A stretch of 64,000 nt of DNA, from the NCBI RefSeq assembly GCF_004919685.1, contig NZ_SMYZ01000064.1, forward strand, positions 1 to 64,000, written 5' to 3'. The position numbers and the translations under genes were made by a program. A model generated the notes under the pieces. It was not told where the DNA came from. It worked only from the letters and a program-made list of their open reading frames with translations, and searched no databases. Positions 8,740 to 18,263 of the stretch are shown here, in pieces. This DNA comes from Mesorhizobium norvegicum (GTDB taxonomy: Bacteria; Pseudomonadota; Alphaproteobacteria; Rhizobiales; Rhizobiaceae). Positions within the stretch are counted from its first letter, which is position 1; each line of letters starts with the position of its first letter.

Positions 8740-9663
8740 ATGCGAAAACCTGTCTATGCGTGCGCCGCGGTCGCACTCATGGTTTTGTCGCGTGGCGCCA
8801 TGGCGCATGACGTCTATGGCGAGGCGGCTCAACAGAAGGGGATTTCGGCGCTTCCTCCCTCATATCAGAGCATAATCAGACGACATGAGGAATTGCGTGA
8901 TCCAGATACGCAGTACAAGCTGCTCAAGAAGGCGCTTGCTGTCAACCCTCCGGCCCATTCCATCAAGCCATTGAAGCCGGGCGAACAGCCCAAACCGACC
9001 CCGCCGTCGCCGCTCCAAAGCCTGCTGGAACAGGTTGCTGATGCACAGGCCTTCTGGGACAGAGGGGAGACGCTACATGTTTGCTTTCTGAACGGCAGTA
9101 TGCCGGCAAGAAAGACATTCATGACCGTCGCGCAAGAGATGGTGGACTATACGGATTTGCATCTGGACGGTTCCGTCCCGGACTGTGGATCGACTGGCGC
9201 CCAAATCCACGTGAGCTTCACCGATGACGGATACTATTCCTATGTCGGCAACGACGCCCTGCTCTTTGATGAGACCCAGCCTACTTTGAACTTGAATGGC
9301 ATGGGCACCCAAGGGAATTGGACGACAACATGGACCGGAATCGCGCGCCATGAGATTGGACACATGCTTGGAATGCTGCACGAACACCAACACCCAGCTG
9401 TTGATTGCGGCTTCAAAAGTGACGAAGAAATCGCCGCGCTCCTGCATTGGAAGCTAAGCGATGTTCAAAACAATTTCGACAAGCTAAAGCTGACGCCGAC
9501 GATGATTGTGACTCAATATGATCCTACGTCGGAAATGCACTATCAGCTGCCGGCTGATTTTTTTAAGAACGGGGAAAAATCCCCTTGTTACATCCTCAAG
9601 CGCAATATCGTTCTATCACCGGCCGATATAGCGTTTTTGAAGAGAATTTATCCGAAAACGTAA
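8740..9663 (+). CDS. Secreted metzincin-type zinc metalloprotease
   Basis: A 307-aa protein with a signal peptide (residues 1-22, cleavage after GAMA), a proline-rich stretch at about 65-90, and a catalytic domain with the zinc motif HEIGHMLGMLHEHQHP. His204, His208 and His214 are the ligands and Glu205 the catalytic base. SEMHYQLP near residue 268 fits the metzincin Met-turn. The motif resembles astacins and matrixins. It would hydrolyse peptide bonds outside the cytoplasm. It follows the Gly-rich protein by 21 bases and overlaps the serine protease gene by one base. Confidence 0.85.
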   Translation: MRKPVYACAAVALMVLSRGAMAHDVYGEAAQQKGISALPPSYQSIIRRHEELRDPDTQYKLLKKALAVNPPAHSIKPLKPGEQPKPTPPSPLQSLLEQVADAQAFWDRGETLHVCFLNGSMPARKTFMTVAQEMVDYTDLHLDGSVPDCGSTGAQIHVSFTDDGYYSYVGNDALLFDETQPTLNLNGMGTQGNWTTTWTGIARHEIGHMLGMLHEHQHPAVDCGFKSDEEIAALLHWKLSDVQNNFDKLKLTPTMIVTQYDPTSEMHYQLPADFFKNGEKSPCYILKRNIVLSPADIAFLKRIYPKT

Positions 9664-10988
9664 TGCGAGTTGGCGCGACGTCCATCCTGGCTTCCCTTGT
9701 GCTCTGCCTGGTTGCAACAGGGCGCTTGGCGGCAGCGGATGGGGGCAATCTGGATGACCTTCGAAATATCGTGGTTGGGCCCCTGGTTCGTGATTGCGAG
9801 ACAACGGCTTGCTTTACCCTGCTCGATACGTTGGAGGAAACCAGCGCCACCGGTATGCAGGTTGGTCTGGGCGCGTTCAAGAGCGCGGAATATGGCGATT
9901 ATCTCTACGGCACGTTGGACAGTATAGGTGTCATCGTCGATGACAGCCTGCGGACCGAGTTCGAAACAGCCATATCTCAAGCACAAGCGCAGTACGACCT
10001 GTGGCTAGCGCAACCGAGCGTAACGACAGAAGAGTTGCCTGGCCCGCCTCAGTTGGACAAGCTCCCGCCTGCCTTGCGGCAGGAGATGATCGGCTACGCC
10101 CGCCAAGGCGCGGGCGCGGCTTGCTCGGTGGCGGTGAAGGCTCTGAGGGCCGCGCGAACGCAGCAAACCGATGCCGTCGACCCCAACCCCTCCCTCTTGC
10201 TTCTGCTCCAGGCGAACTACCGCTTCAGGTGTCTGGACAGGCTGGGGTCGGTCGATCCCGCATTCGATCATCTTGTTTTTTTCTTGGATGGAATGAAGGT
10301 CTCATGCGCCGGAGTCCTCCTAGCGAAAAACCTCGTGCTGACAGCTCGCCACTGTTTTGCTCCAGGCGAGCGGAGCTGGGTGTCGCGTTTCCTCATCACC
10401 GGAAAGCATTCTGCACCGCTTAGCGTAAGAGAGGTCCCTGGGCGGCAAGCAATCGTGCTGGGTGACCGCGGGGCGTCATATCGCGCAGTCCCGGCCAACC
10501 TTCCGTTCAATCTGGATCTCGAACATTACGATCCGATTTCCGAGCGGGGCTCGGATTATCTCCTTATCGAATTGGTCGATTACAACAAAACCCTGACCCC
10601 ACTCCCGGTCGGTCAACCTACACTCGGCGCGAAGGTCGTGATTCCGGCCTTTCTGGGCGACACATCCGCCCTTCGAGATCCGGCGTCAGCTGCAGCGGCG
10701 GAGGGATCGCTCAGAGTTGACAATAGCCCTCTGTGCTCGGTTCTGGCCGTTGTAGGGAAATGCCTCATACACACCTGTCAGACCGATGGCGGATATAGTG
10801 GAACACCTATTTTGCAGAAGCAAGGTGATCGGTATGTCGTCGTGGGCGTCCATACTGGTACCTTTGCCTCCGATGTCGAGCCGGCATGTGGTTTCTCTCG
10901 CGGAAGCTTCTTCCGCAACTATGGTGTTGAGATCGACGTGGGCGGCCTCAATGAAACAATCCATGCGCCCGCCGAAGGACCGCGTTGA
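9663..10988 (+). CDS. Secreted trypsin-like serine protease
   Basis: The ATG overlaps the TAA of the metalloprotease gene by one base (TAATG). The 441-aa protein has a signal peptide (residues 1-24, ending RLAAA), an unassigned region to about 200, and an S1-type domain with SCAGVLLAKNLVLTARHC (His230), a DYLLIEL segment (Asp298) and GGYSGTPI (Ser379). Together these form a complete His-Asp-Ser triad. Catalytic residues are assigned by motif. Co-translation with a metalloprotease suggests a joint proteolytic role or mutual activation, which is inference. Confidence 0.85.
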   Translation: MRVGATSILASLVLCLVATGRLAAADGGNLDDLRNIVVGPLVRDCETTACFTLLDTLEETSATGMQVGLGAFKSAEYGDYLYGTLDSIGVIVDDSLRTEFETAISQAQAQYDLWLAQPSVTTEELPGPPQLDKLPPALRQEMIGYARQGAGAACSVAVKALRAARTQQTDAVDPNPSLLLLLQANYRFRCLDRLGSVDPAFDHLVFFLDGMKVSCAGVLLAKNLVLTARHCFAPGERSWVSRFLITGKHSAPLSVREVPGRQAIVLGDRGASYRAVPANLPFNLDLEHYDPISERGSDYLLIELVDYNKTLTPLPVGQPTLGAKVVIPAFLGDTSALRDPASAAAAEGSLRVDNSPLCSVLAVVGKCLIHTCQTDGGYSGTPILQKQGDRYVVVGVHTGTFASDVEPACGFSRGSFFRNYGVEIDVGGLNETIHAPAEGPR

Positions 10989-11093
10989 ATATTGCATAAA
11001 AATGTATTAGCGTGCGTTAAATGCAATAAAGTCACGCGTTGTGAGATTTGTTGCGCACAAATAATGGGGCTGGACCAGATTAGGGGCTGCACA

Positions 11094-11876
11094 ATGCAGA
11101 AGCGCAGTTGCATTCTCGCAATGGTTGGCATCTCGGCTATGAGCGGCTGTGCAAGCCTGCCAGCGCCGACAGGTCAGTGGGCGCCTATTCCAGTCGACCT
11201 TTTCGTGAACTCCCTGAAGTGCGACTATGCCAACTACATGGTCAATTATCACGGCAGACACCTGCCGTTGAACGGCTGGCCGGTTACCGGCACAATGGTT
11301 CTGAACGTTGCTCAGGGAATCGATCGAAAGACAGGAGCTGCAGTATCTGGCCTGGTGCCGTATCAAGGTGTTTCCGTCGACTTTGGAATTTCGTCTCAAA
11401 CAGCCAGAAAAAACACCATTATTACGACTATAACATTTGATCTCGACCCCAAGGTTTCGGACACGCTGATCTGCGACAAACTGGAAAAGGCGGGAATAAA
11501 GCCGGGGCTTGGATTTGGAGCGTGGCTTTGGGGTGTCGCAGGTAGTCTGGATAAGGCCTATGAAGGCGCACCTTTGTTCGCGGTTGGTCAATTGGATTTT
11601 CAAACCGTTTTTTCTGTTGAGCAGAACGTGAACGCGAACGGGAGCCTGGGGCTTAAGATGATCCCGCTTTCTCTGTCGGCATCGCAGCTTGCAACGCGGG
11701 CAGACGTGCAGACAATCAGTGTCAAGATGGTCCCGAACGACATCGTCATCGGCTTCGATAAGAAGGGAAAGCCGAAGACCAGGAAGAACAAGAAGCAGTT
11801 CTCGATCGGGGACCTGATGTCGCAACAAAAGCCAGCGGACAACACCATTGCCCCAAAGATGTTGGTGGCACCGTAG
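11094..11876 (+). CDS. Lipoprotein of the protease cluster
   Basis: A 260-aa protein with a lipoprotein signal (MQKRSCILAMVGISAMSGC, lipid-attachment Cys19). The mature part is rich in beta strands and ends with a lysine-rich stretch (KKGKPKTRKNKK) before a short tail. The start is chosen at 11094 because AGGGG lies at the right distance and the lipobox is then correctly placed; a longer frame from 10992 would add an unlikely Cys-rich leader. It lies 105 bases after the serine protease gene. No domain recognised; probably membrane anchored. Confidence 0.7.
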   Translation: MQKRSCILAMVGISAMSGCASLPAPTGQWAPIPVDLFVNSLKCDYANYMVNYHGRHLPLNGWPVTGTMVLNVAQGIDRKTGAAVSGLVPYQGVSVDFGISSQTARKNTIITTITFDLDPKVSDTLICDKLEKAGIKPGLGFGAWLWGVAGSLDKAYEGAPLFAVGQLDFQTVFSVEQNVNANGSLGLKMIPLSLSASQLATRADVQTISVKMVPNDIVIGFDKKGKPKTRKNKKQFSIGDLMSQQKPADNTIAPKMLVAP

Positions 11877-12288
11877 CTATCACCGCTTCGTGGGCGACTG
11901 CCGGCGCGCCTACGGCGCCAGCGTGGCGGCGTGGATGGTAGAGCATGGCCAGGCGCTCGATTGGCCCCGCTACAGCCACGGCGCCTACGCGTCGTAACAG
12001 GCCAAGGCCAAGGCGGCGAGGCTTGGTCTATGAGTTGGCAAGTTCGATGCGCCTTGTGACTGGCGCGCATCGCATGGCGACGTGCAGGACCGTCGAGCCA
12101 GCCGCTCGGCATCATCAGTCGTAAGTTGGTCGCGCAAAGCGGCGGACTTTCGTGCGAGCCCCGGCGATACTGCTCGCAAATCATTTCCTGCGAAGACGCC
12201 CAATGGTATCTGTATAATTGCGTGGGGCCGCAAGCTGGATAGGAATGGTGACGGGGTAGCATGCGAGACGCTTTGCTGGGAGGGGTTC
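11877..12288 (+). pseudogene. Thermonuclease/Excalibur gene remnant
   Basis: Just after the lipoprotein stop, the frame from 11878 reads VAAWMVEHGQALDWPRYSHG, typical of the C-terminal part of Staphylococcus-nuclease-like proteins, and is interrupted by a stop at 11996; another frame continues KAKAARLGL. Near 12200-12280, split over two frames, come CEDAQWYLYNCG and LDRNGDGVACETLC, matching an Excalibur calcium-binding motif. The N-terminal nuclease core is absent. A truncated, frameshifted relic. Confidence 0.55.
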
Positions 12289-12894
12289 ATGGGCGACAAG
12301 TTTTACAACCGCGTCGGCGGCGATCGTATTTCTTTGCGGCAGATCGATGAGTTGATAGGGTTAGCGCGCGGCCTCGCTGCCGACGAGAGTATCAACAAGG
12401 CGGAAGTCGAGTTTCTTCAAAAGTGGCTGGGCGCGAACGTCGAGATTAGCGATCAGCCGATCGTCCGGACGCTGTACCGACGGGTCAATGAAATCCTTGC
12501 GGACGGCTTGCTCGATGCCGATGAACATACCGACCTTCTCGATACGTTGAACAGCTTCTCGAACCGAGATTTCGAACTCGGGGAAGTGTTGAAGCCGACC
12601 ACCCTGTCCCTTTGCAATCCGCCTCCGCATTTGACCTTTGAAGGTCGGTCGTACTGTTTCACCGGAACGTTCAATTATGGCCAGCGAAAATACTGCGAGC
12701 AGGCCATAGCGGATCTTGGCGGCCGCGCCGGCAGTTTGACGCAAAGGACCGACGTGCTCGTGATCGGTGCCTACGCCACGGAGTCTTGGAAGCACTCATC
12801 GTTTGGCGACAAGATTTTCAAAGCGACCGCCTGGCGCGACGAGGGGTTGCCAATCTCGATTGTCGCCGAGAGCCACGGGGTCGGTTTTCTCTGA
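12289..12894 (+). CDS. BRCT domain-containing protein
   Basis: A 201-aa protein starting after GGGAGGGG. Residues 1-95 are helical (RQIDELIGLARGLAADESIN, then a second helical repeat); residues about 105-195 form a BRCT domain like that of NAD-dependent DNA ligases (LTFEGRSYCFTGTFNYGQRK, then CEQAIADLGGRAGSLTQRTD and VLVIGAYAT). BRCT domains bind DNA ends or phosphoproteins in repair. No catalytic ligase module is present. It sits on the island between lipoprotein genes, so a link to the proteases is not obvious. Confidence 0.8.
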   Translation: MGDKFYNRVGGDRISLRQIDELIGLARGLAADESINKAEVEFLQKWLGANVEISDQPIVRTLYRRVNEILADGLLDADEHTDLLDTLNSFSNRDFELGEVLKPTTLSLCNPPPHLTFEGRSYCFTGTFNYGQRKYCEQAIADLGGRAGSLTQRTDVLVIGAYATESWKHSSFGDKIFKATAWRDEGLPISIVAESHGVGFL

Positions 12895-12956
12895 CTTCTT
12901 CCGTTCGTTTGGCAGCGTCTCATACCATCAGCACCCTATTCGACCGAGGTGGAACG

Positions 12957-13727
12957 ATGCGACACAAGGCGTTCAGCGATCAGATCCGCCTGGCTCGGCG
13001 ATTTGCATGTCGCTTCATTACGAGCGTGATCGCGCTCGCAGTTGCAACGGCAGCTGGGTGCAGCTCCATAGATTACCAGAAGCTCACCACCGGTGAGATA
13101 TCCGGCAGCTTGTTCGTCATGTGGGTCGGTGAAGGCAACAGTTCCGGCGACGGGAATTTCCTGTTCGTGCCCGACCCTCACGACCCCTTAATCTTCAATC
13201 GGGCCGATCCGACGGCTCCAGGTAGTAAGATCAAGCCGGGGCTCATGTACACGGACGGCGGCTCAATCCCGAAAATCGCGCAGGTCTTTAAGGGGCTCTC
13301 ACCTTGGGGCTACGCGCCGGCCTACATGATCCACGACTGGATCTTCATCGCGCATCACTGCATCGTCGACGGCAGCACCGAGAAGAGGTTCGACCAAGTC
13401 CGTGGCGTCGAGTTCGACGACTCCGCAGCGATCCTCGGCGAGGCAATCAAGGCGTTGATCGCGACGCGCCAGGTCGCTCCAAACGATGTTGCACCCAGCG
13501 CCATCACCGCAGCCGTGGGAAGCGCAATCGCCAAGAACCTTTGGGACGAGAAGGGAGCCTGTAAGTCGTTACAGGTCAGCGCGAAAGATATTGCTTCAGC
13601 AGAGGCGGCGATACCTGGCTCGACATCCAAAGCTCAAAATCTGAGAACCTTCCAAATACCAGAAACCGTCGCACCGGTGGTCCGAGCAGTGAGGCCCGCG
13701 AAGATCATAGCACGCTTGTCCTTCTGA
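12957..13727 (+). CDS. DUF1353-like lipoprotein
   Basis: A 256-aa protein with a lipoprotein signal ending VATAAGC (Cys35), preceded by an arginine-rich leader. The core MYTDGGSIPKIAQ followed by YMIHDWIFIAHHC resembles DUF1353 (TD-x-x-S-x-P and HDW signatures), found in phages and bacteria with unknown activity. The start at 12957 follows GAGGTGG. A cytoplasmic-type DUF1353 core on a lipoprotein anchor is unusual. It lies 62 bases after the BRCT gene and may close the same transcription unit. Confidence 0.65.
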   Translation: MRHKAFSDQIRLARRFACRFITSVIALAVATAAGCSSIDYQKLTTGEISGSLFVMWVGEGNSSGDGNFLFVPDPHDPLIFNRADPTAPGSKIKPGLMYTDGGSIPKIAQVFKGLSPWGYAPAYMIHDWIFIAHHCIVDGSTEKRFDQVRGVEFDDSAAILGEAIKALIATRQVAPNDVAPSAITAAVGSAIAKNLWDEKGACKSLQVSAKDIASAEAAIPGSTSKAQNLRTFQIPETVAPVVRAVRPAKIIARLSF

Positions 13728-14179
13728 CGTGAGCGTCGAGCCAACCCATGGCGGGCCGGCGTGCGGCGACCGACCATCGAAACGGCTGTCATGGGTGATC
13801 GTCATGGACGGAGCGCGAATGGCGGCCCTTATCGGACAAGTCCGCTTTCAGCAGACGTCATAAACCAATTGAACGACCGAAAAGCTGAAGGGTTTCGGGT
13901 GCCGTCTGGCGTACGAAAGTCTCTCATGCGGGAAACCGCGGGCCGCATGCTGTGAGCTATCGGGTTTTGCGTTTCGGGCTGTGCCAGCGCTTTTCGCGAA
14001 CTTCCGCAGAGGGTGCGGTGGGCATGTCGTGGAAGCGGCTTCCGGGCCACGTCGCAGAGCCTGTAGCGTTGTTTTCGACGGGATTGATGTGCGGGACGAC
14101 CGGCACCACAGCAAAGTGCAGATGACATCCCGTTGACCGGCGCCGGCGCTGCGCTGCGCGGTCGTACGAGCAACTTGGC

Positions 14180-14530
14180 CATGCCGGGTCATGGGGCGTT
14201 CTCCCGGTTTGGCGCTCGTGGGGCAGGCGGTGCCCGAGGCTGGCGCCACCGTTCGAACCTCTCGATGACCACCATGCGTCCGCCGCAGCAAGGGCAAGGC
14301 GGGCGGACGTCAGCCGGTTCTTCCCGAGTGTCATGTTCCGGCGGCGGAGCGACGTTCAGCAGTTCGCGCGCGAGTGCGAGGCTGGCCTTGCGGGCGGAGC
14401 CGGCGAGCAGGCCGTAGTGGCGGATGCGATGGAAGCCGCGCGGCAGGACGTGGAGCAGGAACCGACGGATGAACTCGTCGGTGGCGAGCGTCATGACGCG
14501 CTGGCAGTCAAACCAAACACCAAACCGGCC
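14180..14530 (-). pseudogene. IS91-family transposase C-terminal remnant
   Basis: The minus strand reads MTLATDEFIRRFLLHVLPRG, HRIRHYGLLAGSARKAS and PCPCCGGRMVVIERF, which is the C-terminal part of IS91-type HUH transposases (FHRIRHYG and a CPCCGG zinc motif). The catalytic half is missing. The fragment lies against the right-hand tRNA-fMet repeat at 14666. Between 13728 and 14180 I see no other supportable gene. Confidence 0.75.
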
Positions 14531-14665
14531 TGCTCAACGCGGGCCGTCGCGTTGTGCGCCTCGATGCGGGTCTTTCTCTGTTCGGCTGTCGTCACCGGCT
14601 GATTTGAGCTGTCATCAGGGACCCGCAAGGAAGACCAAGCCGACGCCGCGGGACAAAGAAGCCAC

Positions 14666-14683
14666 ATCCTGTCCCCGCAACCA
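14666..14683 (+). other. tRNA-fMet 3'-end repeat, copy 2 (candidate att site)
   Basis: ATCCTGTCCCCGCAACCA is identical to 4482-4499 and is the last 18 bases of an initiator tRNA. The two copies enclose about 10.2 kb containing the protease cluster. Similarity continues downstream through CATAA and the terminator. Confidence 0.65.
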
Positions 14684-14702
14684 ATTCTATCATAACTCGA
14701 TA

Positions 14703-14732
14703 ACCGTCCCGGTCTAGCCGGGGCGGTTTTTT
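14703..14732 (+). terminator. tRNA-fMet-type terminator, copy 2
   Basis: ACCGTCCCGG paired with CCGGGGCGGT, then TTTT. It is nearly identical to the terminator at 4519-4546. The following stretch to 15216 has no gene I can support. Confidence 0.65.
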
Positions 14733-15216
14733 GCGTTGGCGGGCGCACAATCGTCGTCGTCGATCGTCAGCCGGCCGAAATGGCATAGTCTTTCAACACA
14801 AATTGCCCCAACGCCATCCTCCCTGCGACGCTAGGCTCTCGCGGTCAAAGAGATGGTGCCGACCTTTTCCCTGCTGCCAACAATGCGCTATCAATCCAGC
14901 ATCGGCCGCCCAAGAGAGGAGTGCATTCTCGCCTATGAGCGCACTTGCCCGCTTGCGCGGGACGCACCGACCTTGACCGTCACATCCGCTGGGTGTCGCA
15001 CGTCGACGGCCGGGGTATGACCGATGGAAAAGCTTCCACACCTCACCAGTGAAGCACTGTCCTCGCTTCAGTGGCACGCCGCCAAGGGCGGCCAGCGCTG
15101 GAAAAGCGTCCAGTGCCGCGCGTAGACGGCCCGTGCTCCATTTGACGATGCCGGCACGTTGCGCACGCTGCGCAACACCCTTGGGTCGTCATCATTGGAC
15201 GGCTTCAAGCTGACCC

Positions 15217-15468
15217 ATGGCAACCGTCGTCGTCGAAATCGGCCGTACGGCCACCGGCGCCATGGTCGCGCTGCCCTTACGCCTGGCTAACCGCCACGGC
15301 CTCGTCACCGGAGCCACCGGCACCGGAAAGACGGTCAGCCTGCAGTGCCTTGCCGAGCAATTCAGCGCCGGCGGGCGCTTCGCCCGAGCCAAACCTCTAT
15401 CTGAAACACGTTCCGACAATCGACGTCAGCGCGGACCCGAGGAGGACAGTCAGGCGAAGCCTGGTTGA
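15217..15468 (+). pseudogene. HerA/DUF853-like ATPase N-terminal fragment
   Basis: An 83-codon frame encodes VVEIGRTATGAMVALPLRLA followed by HGLVTGATGTGKTVSLQCLA, the N-terminus and Walker A (GATGTGKT) of HerA-like helicases of the DUF853/YjgR type, normally about 500 residues. After residue 55 the sequence turns into an unrelated Arg/Gln-rich tail and stops. The Walker B half is missing, so this is a truncated relic. Confidence 0.6.
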
Positions 15469-15522
15469 GAAAGCCGCTTGGGAGGCGGTAGCGACGGCCG
15501 GGCTGAAAATGGCGGGCGTCCT

Positions 15523-16572
15523 CTAGTCGTCCGTTTCAACAAAGTCAGCTTCGGGAACAATCGGCGTATCATACGTGATGAGTTGCCGCTGCATCACCCG
15601 CTCGATGCGAGCGTCTGCAACGGAATATTCGTTCACAGGACGCCCCAATCCTCCCTCCGCAGACTTGGTACCAATGAGTTTGATGATCCCCGCACTTTCC
15701 CAAGATTGAATTCTCGTTCTAGCCGATTGGGCACCCACTCTGAAGACGCGCTGGACATCTTTGTTGGTGAACGAAGTTCTGTTGAGCCTGAAGATCTGGG
15801 CAAGTAATCGATCGCCATAGATCGTGCCGATCCGATCCGTCACGTACACATCTAAGCCAATTTCGATAGACTCGGCCGTTAGCATCTCGGACTTCTCACT
15901 GTCGGCGTGCACGATGTCGTGCTCACGAACTATGACGTCCATTATGCGAATGACCTCTCGGGGCGATCTCATAGAGACCTTGACGATCAGGGCAAGCGTA
16001 GCAGCAATATCAACTTCGCTGCGGAAAAACCCCGCCCAAGGAAACCGCTTGTCGCTGAAGTATTCGGTTCGCCTATCCAGCATCAAACTGAAAAATTTGT
16101 CGTCCCAGGTAACGGTCGCGTACCCTAATTTGTCAAGCCGGACCGGCCTCTCACTGCCCTCAAAAATGCCCTTGACGGCAGTCCAGAGAAAGAAAATCCA
16201 GCCAAATCCTGACACTTCCATCAGTTGGACCCGCGCCAAAAGCGGATGTATCATAGCAGCGGTTTGGTCGGCGGAATTGTTAGTAGCAGATGTTTCATCA
16301 ACTTTGTCGATCAGCAGCGCTATGCCTGAAAAATCAAAGATACCGGCGAATCGCACCAGATTCCGGAGAACCAGAACTGAGTCGAAACCTTTGTCCTCAC
16401 TTTCTGTGAGAATCTCCTTCAACGGTCCAGCCACCTCACCTTTGCCGCCCAGGGTCTTTGTGAGGACATCTGTAATTACACCGATCAACCCGGCAATCTG
16501 TCCCCACTGCTTCGTGCCCCAAAGTGCACTTTTTGACAGAAATGCCTGGTTTAAGACGGAGGTTACCCTCCG
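15523..16572 (-). pseudogene. AAA ATPase C-terminal part (truncated)
   Basis: About 349 codons are open on the minus strand without a convincing start. They contain a Walker-B-like IALLIDKVDET, a sensor-type GFGWIFFLWTAVK, a lid segment (WDDKFFSLMLDRRTEYF), then SMRSPREVIRIMDVIVREHD and a C-terminal winged helix (NKDVQRVFRVGAQSARTRIQ). This matches the back half of Sll1717- or ORC/CDC6-like P-loop ATPases found in defence islands. The Walker A part is absent upstream, where sequence turns to unrelated fragments. A truncated defence-type ATPase is my best reading. Confidence 0.55.
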
Positions 16573-16817
16573 CTACGACAAGGCTTTTCTGGGCCGGAAA
16601 GCGCCTACGAAAGACCCAGCTCTGGTCGGGCGTGCAGACTATATTTGGTTGGATAGTGGTTTGAGATGGTAGCGGGAGACCGCTACATCGAGAGACCTAC
16701 TATTGAGCGAGCGGTATTCAGCTTTTGGCGCCGTCCAACTTCGGCGCGCGGACTCCATCATCCTGAATCTCTTCAATATTGTGTCCCCCGCTGCGATCAA
16801 GAAACTCCGGGCTTTGC

Positions 16818-17027
16818 TCAGTCCTGCGGCGAGGGATTGGCGTGATCAGGAAGCCGAATTTCTCCACATAGCGCCGCTTGATCCCCTTGTATAATCAGGT
16901 CGCTCCGCTGCCTGCTGCCCGGGACATGTTCCTCAACTTTTACCTTGTGAAATCGCCACGCCGGATTGGCAGCGGCGGTCTGCTCCCACCACTTGCTAAC
17001 CTCAGCCGCAAAACCCCACTCATTCAC
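16818..17027 (-). pseudogene. N-terminal fragment, possible methylase-type defence protein
   Basis: An ATG at 17027 opens MNEWGFAAEVSKWWEQTAAA, then KVKVEEHVPGSRQRSDLI and LCGEIRLPDHANPSPQD before a stop at residue 70. The pattern resembles the nuclease-like start of adenine-specific methylase or helicase proteins in restriction loci, from memory only. A second frame continues RTEQSPEFLDRSGGHNIEEI to a stop near 16705. With the truncated ATPase downstream it suggests a broken defence locus. From 17028 to 17585 no gene is recognised. Confidence 0.4.
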
Positions 17028-17585
17028 GCCGCATATCTCCGTACATGCACACTGGTTACGCCGGAGAGCTTTCGGAACAATTAACCATCTAAATGTTAGA
17101 TTTAATTGGATATTGCTTAGTCACTCAAAGGGCCGGTTCGGGGAAACTCACAAAGGTTTGCTGCCCGCGCCCTTGAGCTCGTGCCAGGGTCTTTGGCTCC
17201 AGTTTCTCGCCATCGAACCGGCCACGGTGGGTTCGGTCCGCGGGCATGAAGCTGTGGTGCTAGACGACTTTGATCAGCCCCCATAGGACCAGCCTAATAT
17301 CAACGAGCCAGCACGCCCTAATCGAACATTGCGATCACAGACGTGGCTAGAGTAGCGAACTCTCGAAGCACTGAAGCGCATCATGTCCTTCACAATTGCT
17401 GGTGCGGTGGATGTCACACCGCAGAGGCTGACAGTGCAGAATTGCGCTGTCATGAATTTTCACGCCAGACAGGCCCCAGCCGAAATGGACAGACTGAAGA
17501 TTGCGCGGTTCGACAGATCTGGACCGACCGCAATCGTGCAGCGGTTGCGGCGTGATCTTGCACCGACCTTTAACTGGCAACGTTG

Positions 17586-18059
17586 CTAAACTACCGCCAG
17601 TTCGGCCAAGACCCGCCGCGCTCTTGAGAGTAAAACTCTCGGCCTGCGGTGCGATTCAAGCAATAGCTCACCGTCAGGTTGACCGAGCAGGCTTTCGATG
17701 AGCCCATCCTTTGGCATCTTGAAATCTGGATAATGCTGCGCCGCTCCTTTAAGTGCCCATTTCTGAAGTTTGATCCCATGACTGCGGTCGTGTGCCGTTC
17801 CACTCTTATTGACAGCGGCAATCTTATTTCCGTTCACCACAAAATGGAGGTGGTCTTCGGTGTTTGGCACATGCGCCTTATGATGGATTATTGATCGCCC
17901 CTTTCCAAGGTCTACAAAGGGTACTGCCTCGGTTAGTAGCGTCAGGATCGTATCCTTCGCAGTTTGGTCATCCGACGCAAAGTGATAGAAGACGTCCACT
18001 TCTTTCCATTCGGTTTGAAGACCGTCTGCGTCCTTCAAGAATTGCTTAAAACCTTTCAT
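17586..18059 (-). CDS. Hypothetical protein (157 aa)
   Basis: A complete frame starting MKGFKQFLKDADGLQTEW with an AAGG site seven bases upstream (a GTG two codons earlier is possible). It contains a central GRSIIHHKAHVPNTEDHLHF segment rich in His and a C-terminal LLGQPDGELLLESHRRPRVL. It is soluble with no signal peptide. I do not recognise the family. The His-rich core suggests a metal or nuclease site, which is weak inference. It lies between defence-like relics. Confidence 0.55.
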   Translation of the reverse strand: MKGFKQFLKDADGLQTEWKEVDVFYHFASDDQTAKDTILTLLTEAVPFVDLGKGRSIIHHKAHVPNTEDHLHFVVNGNKIAAVNKSGTAHDRSHGIKLQKWALKGAAQHYPDFKMPKDGLIESLLGQPDGELLLESHRRPRVLLSRARRVLAELAVV

Positions 18060-18263
18060 CTGCACGCCTTTATGTTGAAGAGCTTGGCTCTCCTAGTCTG
18101 ATTTCGGCAAGTCGTGCAATGGCGAGCACGCGAGTCCTTCGACGCAAATGCTACCGACGACAATGGCGGTGCGGGCGGTCCTATTGCGGAGGGCTGTCGA
18201 TCGAATCCAGCTATTTTGGCCAGCAGCCGGCTTGTCGGTTAGTTGGCCGCGTCGGTCGACTTT

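Noticed and set aside
17028..17585. Possible genes in several short frames (for example 17383-17589).
   Set aside because: No ribosome-binding site, no credible composition and no family similarity that I can recognise.
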